Below the pieces are notes generated by a model that worked only from the letters and a program-made list of their open reading frames with translations, had not been told where the DNA came from and did no database searches. 64,000 nucleotides of DNA from NCBI GenBank assembly GCA_000169115.1, contig AAVV01000001.1:310001-374000 (forward strand), in the 5' to 3' direction. The DNA comes from a marine gamma proteobacterium HTCC2080. GTDB lineage: Bacteria > Pseudomonadota > Gammaproteobacteria > Pseudomonadales > Halieaceae. A program made the position numbers and the translations under genes. Shown here piece by piece: positions 59,789 to 64,000 of the stretch (position 1 is the first letter of the stretch; each line of letters opens with the position of its first letter).

Positions 59789-59868
59789 GCACACGCGGTG
59801 TGCACTGTGTTGGCGAGTCAGGGTTTCTAGACGAGGTGGTTCATGCTGCCTGAGGTGAACTTTTCACC
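59789..59868. terminator. Two hairpins between convergent glpV and sensor kinase genes
   Basis: GCACAC/GTGTGC (59789-59803) and GGTGAA/TTCACC (59854-59868) are perfect 6-bp stems with 3-base loops. They lie between convergent 3' ends. Neither has a downstream T run, so they are possible but unproven terminators. Confidence 0.35.
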
Positions 59869-59919
59869 CGGACTGTCGTCTGGGTGCTGTACAGAGGTTG
59901 TGGCTGCAATCGGAAGTTT

Positions 59920-62574
59920 TCAGTCAGTCATGGCAAGAGGAATGAGTAGTTCGAAGCTCGCTCCGCTTGCTGACTCAAGCAGCATGAGACTGCCCTGATG
60001 GTCTTGCATGATCTTGTGACTGATTGAAAGTCCTAAGCCGGTTCCACCCTCGCTAATTTTGGTTGTGTAAAACGGCGTGAAAATTTTATCTCGTAGCCCC
60101 TGATCAATACCTGGCCCACTGTCGCGAACAATGATGCTGGCTTTGTCATCCTTGCGGCTTTCGGTGATGGTCAATTGGCCACCTTCTTGCTTTGCCATGA
60201 CATGCCTTGCGTTATTGAAGAGGTTGATTAAAACCTGCTCTATCTGCTGAGCATTCACTGAAACTTTGAGGTCGTCATTACAATAATTGGTGTGAACAGT
60301 GATGCTGTCGAGCTCGTATTGTGATCTCACCATGTCAATCGATTTAGTAATGACTGAGGCGGTATTTGTGAGCTCTTTATCCAAATTTTTTGCGCGAGCA
60401 AACGATTTCAGGTCACTGATAATTTTTCCAGATCGCGCAACTTGTTCTTGTATTCGCGTGAGCTTGGCTCGCAGGTAACTATCGGTGAGATCGTCCCTGT
60501 TCAGCTTTGCGGTGATGTTTGACGAGCTCATGGTGATCGCATTAAGTGGTTGGCTGAGTTCGTGGGCGACGCCGGTGGCAAGCTCTCCAAGTTCTGCAAG
60601 TCTAGAGGTATGAGCCAATTTTTCCTTGGTGGCTACGAGTTCTGATATGTCTTCAATGCGAGCAAAGTAGGTGACGTTGGTCGTGCCGTAATGGCCAAAT
60701 TGCAAGGTCAGAGGTCGAATATCGTCAGCGTCGCCAAAACATATTTTCACTTCCTGAAAGTACTGGGTTTTGCCACTGCGAAGCCATTCCAGCGCACTGT
60801 GATAAATGATATCACCGGAGGGGTCGGCGCTTGCGCTTAAGGAGTGTGTCTTAATCGCTGCGACAAATGATTTTTTGATGAAAGCGTATTCTTTTGCTCT
60901 AGCGATTTTATTTTGATTTACGATGGATCCACCGGCATTTACCAATAATAAAAAAGCCTTACTTTGTTCCACCATGCCATGGAGCTGGGCTGCTCGGTTT
61001 TGTAGCTCGATTACCGACTTATTCTGCTCTTTTTGTAAAACGTGCAAGTTGTTTGTGAGCTTGATAACAGCAGTTCTTAGGTTGTTAAATTCGGCAATTT
61101 CAAATCTATTAAGTGCCACCTCTATATCAGAGTTAGGGGAGAAATCTTGAAGAAAATTTGCCAGCTGCTGTACGCCTTCAACTTCATGCTTTATCAAAAA
61201 TCGTATAAAAATCATGAGGCCGAATAAAATAGAAATCATTATTGAGAGGAAAATTCCGGTGTCACGGAGCTTGGATTCTGCAAATGCTCGCGCACTGAAC
61301 TCTATGCGAAGTCCTGTGGCGCCCCAGGTGGAATTTGATATCGCTGGGAATTCATAAACAAAGCGCTCATTGAGCCGTTTAGAAAAAAAGTGGCGCTTAG
61401 TCGTCGGTGTTTCGATAACCGCCTCAGAATATGACAAGCTCCAAGGGGCTTTTCTGTTCTCGAGTGTTACGTCATACAGAGGTGCTGTTTCCCCGTCGAC
61501 ACCCGCTAGTTGTCGTGCGAGTTGGTTAACGACTTGATGTTCCATAAGTATGACTAATTCGAAGTCACTGCCCCGGACGCCATGTGCCAAGGTCTTCGAT
61601 GTGATATCTGTTAACACTACGGACCTTGTCTGATGGAATTGACTCAACGACCGTGGAAGATTAGCTAGATCAAGGCCTTCACAGTCGTTTTTAGCCACTA
61701 TAGGCGCTGCTGTTGCTGTAATCATAAAGGCGCCACACAGAGCATCAAAGCCCCTCAATGATTCGGCGAGTTTTTTGGCAACAAAAGTAGGGCTATCTTC
61801 AGCTCGAGATGTCAGTGCGTTGGCACTGAGATAGAGCACCTCGGAACGAGCGTGGAGAAATTCTCTGTATAGACCGGATGTCGTCCTAGATAACTGCATA
61901 AATTCGTAGTTGCTTGCATCGTCCCGTATTACGTATTCCATAATTAAAAATAGCTGGGCTGGTATGACGATAAGTGCGGCAACTGCGACCTCCAAGGTGT
62001 AGCGAATGCCGTGCTCGTTAGCGATGACCGGCGATGGGGCCAGAGAAATAAGACGCTTTCTTACTCTAGATGAATGAAAAGCAATCGAAAATATCAGCAG
62101 TGATAAGATATTCGTTGAGATTTCTTGCAGGACGATGGTCGTCCCACTCCATGAAAACTCGGAAAAATAGGGGTATGAGGCAATGCATAAAAGAGGCGCG
62201 CCGCACCAAAGCCAAAATTTCAAACCCTCATTAAAGACCTGGAGATTAGCTTGCCTTTGGGCCTTCACTCCCAGCCAAATTGCCTGAAGAGCATGTACGC
62301 ATATAGTAATTGGACCTAAGAAATCTTGCGGTTCAGCCCATATTAAGACCAGTGACAGGGTTAAAATCGCGGTTATTAACCCCCACCCCAACCCCATAAA
62401 AACAGCGGAAAAAATATAAAATACGGGGTACACGTAGGGCGCGCTGGCGTAGTAGAAATCGGCACGTAGCCATTCGATACCGGCCCCCGAAACAGACAAC
62501 AGCACGACTATGATGAACTTGGTCAGTATGATGTTAATGGTGTCATGGCGAGGCACCGCCGCTACACAGTTCAC
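59920..62574 (-). CDS. Large membrane sensor histidine kinase (orphan)
   Basis: This 884-residue kinase has a multi-helix N-terminal region of about five or six segments (residues ~15-170), then a helix at ~192-214. A ~220-residue domain probably exposed to the periplasm comes next (~217-436), and a further helix at ~440-460. A cytoplasmic coiled linker (~500-535), a PAS-like region (~535-650) and the kinase core with His671 (GVAHELSQPLNAI) complete it. The ATPase carries VLINLFNNARHVM, DSGPGID and GTGLGLSISHK. The external domain looks like a Cache-type sensor, but I could not confirm this. No response regulator is adjacent. Confidence 0.9.
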   Translation of the reverse strand: MNCVAAVPRHDTINIILTKFIIVVLLSVSGAGIEWLRADFYYASAPYVYPVFYIFSAVFMGLGWGLITAILTLSLVLIWAEPQDFLGPITICVHALQAIWLGVKAQRQANLQVFNEGLKFWLWCGAPLLCIASYPYFSEFSWSGTTIVLQEISTNILSLLIFSIAFHSSRVRKRLISLAPSPVIANEHGIRYTLEVAVAALIVIPAQLFLIMEYVIRDDASNYEFMQLSRTTSGLYREFLHARSEVLYLSANALTSRAEDSPTFVAKKLAESLRGFDALCGAFMITATAAPIVAKNDCEGLDLANLPRSLSQFHQTRSVVLTDITSKTLAHGVRGSDFELVILMEHQVVNQLARQLAGVDGETAPLYDVTLENRKAPWSLSYSEAVIETPTTKRHFFSKRLNERFVYEFPAISNSTWGATGLRIEFSARAFAESKLRDTGIFLSIMISILFGLMIFIRFLIKHEVEGVQQLANFLQDFSPNSDIEVALNRFEIAEFNNLRTAVIKLTNNLHVLQKEQNKSVIELQNRAAQLHGMVEQSKAFLLLVNAGGSIVNQNKIARAKEYAFIKKSFVAAIKTHSLSASADPSGDIIYHSALEWLRSGKTQYFQEVKICFGDADDIRPLTLQFGHYGTTNVTYFARIEDISELVATKEKLAHTSRLAELGELATGVAHELSQPLNAITMSSSNITAKLNRDDLTDSYLRAKLTRIQEQVARSGKIISDLKSFARAKNLDKELTNTASVITKSIDMVRSQYELDSITVHTNYCNDDLKVSVNAQQIEQVLINLFNNARHVMAKQEGGQLTITESRKDDKASIIVRDSGPGIDQGLRDKIFTPFYTTKISEGGTGLGLSISHKIMQDHQGSLMLLESASGASFELLIPLAMTD

Positions 62575-62936
62575 GGTGTGGTAGCCGTTAATTTTTCGCG
62601 GGTGTACGCCTTTTTACCCACGGCTGTGGCGTTCAGGCTATGATCGGTAGTGCTCGCAGTATTAAGCATGTCTTGGCCATCTTCCTTGATTGCCGATTTA
62701 ACGTCATGTCACTGTCTAGGACAGGGTGAGGAGCTTCGCACAGCTCTCGACCTGTAAAAATAAAAAAAACGGTGTAAATTCGCGTTTTTTAACAGTAAAT
62801 GTCCGGTCATCTATTACGGGCTGGCCCCGGCTTGATGCCATTGTGGGCGCTTTCCAAAGATTCTGCCAAGAGCAACTATCGCCGTATGCCTAATGCATGA
62901 ATGTTAGTTGGAGGTATTTCTGTGCGTGCGATGAGA
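62575..62936. other. Intergenic region between sensor kinase and phospholipase D-like gene
   Basis: These 362 bases hold no supported gene. The kinase promoter must lie in the left part. An AT-rich inverted repeat is at 62764-62790. A ribosome-binding-site-like GGAGG with a GTG (62922) points into the phospholipase gene on the opposite strand; the frame it opens has no family resemblance. Confidence 0.5.
62764..62790. terminator. AT-rich inverted repeat with A and T runs
   Basis: AAAAAACG and CGTTTTTT form 8-bp arms around an 11-base loop; the left arm is extended by two more A. Read leftward it ends in a run of eight T, so it may terminate the phospholipase D-like transcript. The stem is GC-poor, so this is tentative. 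Confidence 0.4.
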
Positions 62937-64000
62937 TTAGTAGAGGCTTTTTGGAAAGAGCCTAAAAAACCAATCTTGAACTCGCTGCCAACCGCTTCGG
63001 GACGGCTGACTAGTGCGCGTTTCGTCGCTGTTACGCCAAGTTAAACGGCTATCGGGGTCACGCTCAACCCGCCAACTGTTTGCCGGAGCTATATCTTGCT
63101 CTATGGCTTCAGCCAACGCATTCGCGAGGCTCTCGCTATCGATGACCGCGAACATCTCCGAGTTAATAAGCGCTGAGCGCGGGTCAAAATTTGCAGAACC
63201 CACGATAGAGAAACGGCGATCGATGACCATAGATTTCGAATGTAGGCCCATAGCCTTGGCATTAATAGGCGCTGTATCAACCACGGTCTCCTTAATGGCC
63301 GCATCATGACGGGCCTCGTAAAGTGCTACACCCGCGTCGAGCATGGGACCCCGCCATGCCTTGTAGTGGCTGTTCACTGCGGGCACGTCTTGAGAAGCGA
63401 GAGAATTGGTATGCACTTTTACGTCAACACCCCGCTCATTTAGCTGCTGAAGCATTGCAACACCTGGCTCATCCGGGATGAAATAGGCATTGGTAACCAG
63501 CAATTCATGCTGGGTTTTCGGCACTATGTCAAAAACAGCCTCTAAAAGGTCAGCGCTAATCCCATCAGATTGCGGGATATCAGTGAGTACCTCACTGGTT
63601 CCCAAATGCAAAGAGGGCGCGAGGGTCTCTAAGGAAGACCGCCAGTCTATGGGCGTGACAGAAAATTGCTTAAGCTGAGGTGAGTTAGCCAGCGCTTCTG
63701 TGACCGAATTGCGGACGCTGTTGAAGTCTTTTTCGGCTCGTAGCCTCTGGTCTTTATTTGCGGAAATTACCCAGCCGCTATTCCAGAAGAGGTCGAATAT
63801 AGCGCTGGTCTGGCGGGCTATTACACCGACACCTAGAACATCGATGTCGCGAAAATTCAGCGCTTCGCTAAGCCCCATGTACTCATCGCCAATATTTCTC
63901 CCTCCAAGAATCACAGCTCGGTTATCCACAATGAGGGACTTGTTGTGCATACGGTGGTTGAGCTGGGAAAAGTGGGTTGCAAACTCCAGTCCCCACCCCA
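62937..64000 (-). CDS. Phospholipase D/cardiolipin synthase-like protein, 5' part outside window
   Basis: The reading frame is open to the right edge, so the start lies beyond the window; 354 codons are visible. Two HKD motifs are present: H-N-K with Asp in MHNKSLIVDNRAVILGGRNI, and H-S-K in GLHSKSMVIDRRFSIVGSANF. Two such motifs are needed for one active site in this superfamily. The family includes cardiolipin synthases and phosphatidyltransferases at the membrane. The C-terminal WQRVQDWFFRLFPKSLY resembles the amphipathic end of some bacterial members. The exact substrate cannot be set from the fragment. Confidence 0.88.
   Translation of the reverse strand, partial: GWGLEFATHFSQLNHRMHNKSLIVDNRAVILGGRNIGDEYMGLSEALNFRDIDVLGVGVIARQTSAIFDLFWNSGWVISANKDQRLRAEKDFNSVRNSVTEALANSPQLKQFSVTPIDWRSSLETLAPSLHLGTSEVLTDIPQSDGISADLLEAVFDIVPKTQHELLVTNAYFIPDEPGVAMLQQLNERGVDVKVHTNSLASQDVPAVNSHYKAWRGPMLDAGVALYEARHDAAIKETVVDTAPINAKAMGLHSKSMVIDRRFSIVGSANFDPRSALINSEMFAVIDSESLANALAEAIEQDIAPANSWRVERDPDSRLTWRNSDETRTSQPSRSGWQRVQDWFFRLFPKSLY

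Noticed and set aside
62922-63044. GTG frame preceded by GGAGG, running into the phospholipase D-like gene on the opposite strand
   Set aside because: Its peptide has no recognisable features. The opposite strand encodes a typical C-terminus of the phospholipase family, so the site is probably coincidental.
1-64000. Mobile element, prophage, defence island or CRISPR array
   Set aside because: No transposase, integrase, phage structural gene, repeat-spacer array, restriction or toxin-antitoxin gene was seen on either strand.

Overview
This 64 kb window is a chromosomal stretch of a gammaproteobacterium, most likely a marine heterotroph. It holds about 50 genes packed on both strands. I saw no insertion sequence, phage gene, integrase, CRISPR array, tRNA or rRNA. 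Several gene families fit a marine aerobe: FabY-type fatty acid initiation, a DMSP demethylase-like GcvT-family protein (DmdA), a carotenoid oxygenase, an MiaE tRNA hydroxylase, a sulfite-oxidase-like enzyme fused to cytochrome c, and a phytanoyl-CoA-type dioxygenase. An OM60/NOR5 (Halieaceae)-like bacterium would fit. That is an inference from gene content, not a phylogenetic result.

Layout, left to right. 1-9138: the end of a NupC nucleoside transporter, an Fe(II)/2OG oxygenase, modABC for molybdate, a DMT exporter with a rhodanese lipoprotein, a zinc phospholipase C/S1 nuclease-like protein, then DsrE-HIT-dtd-azlC-azlD in one direction. 9140-13369: dinB, an OmpA-domain protein, a DUF938 methyltransferase and a saccharopine-dehydrogenase-like reductase. 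13391-17470: an assimilatory sulfate-reduction operon (cysI, DUF934, cysG, cysH) behind an AT-rich perfect inverted repeat. 17974-31487: fabY, a secreted amidohydrolase, a sterol-desaturase-like hydroxylase, a glycosyltransferase coupled to miaE, a D-aminoacylase-like lipoprotein, an S9 peptidase, a VOC protein and MscS. 31625-42133: a sodium:solute symporter divergent from dmdA, two aldehyde dehydrogenases, then a carotenoid oxygenase-TetR pair divergent from a retinol-dehydrogenase-like SDR and a VOC protein. 42425-53239: two sensor kinases, a PhyH oxygenase, an outer-membrane barrel, the Mo/cytochrome c fusion, a small membrane protein, an acyl-CoA ligase and a crotonase. 53638-59728: a six-gene ABC importer of the glycerol type (glpSTPQUV). 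59920-64000: a third sensor kinase and the 3' part of a two-HKD phospholipase D/cardiolipin synthase-like gene.

How they may work together. Molybdate import (modABC) can feed the Mo sulfite-oxidase-like enzyme. DmdA-type demethylation would produce methylthiopropionate and, further down, methanethiol, acetaldehyde and reduced sulfur. Aldehyde dehydrogenases and sulfite oxidation are plausible downstream steps, and the cys operon covers the assimilatory direction. The carotenoid oxygenase, SDR and TetR form a compact candidate apocarotenoid/retinoid module.

The points I consider most worth a second look are: (i) the mirror-image degeneracy of the two glp ATPases, which predicts one complete and one degenerate ATP site in an importer; (ii) the RPE65-like/RDH-like cluster; (iii) the apparent ATC start of glpU; (iv) hairpin-rich leaders before the S9 peptidase and mscS; and (v) three sensor kinases with the same type of H-box and no response regulator in the window.
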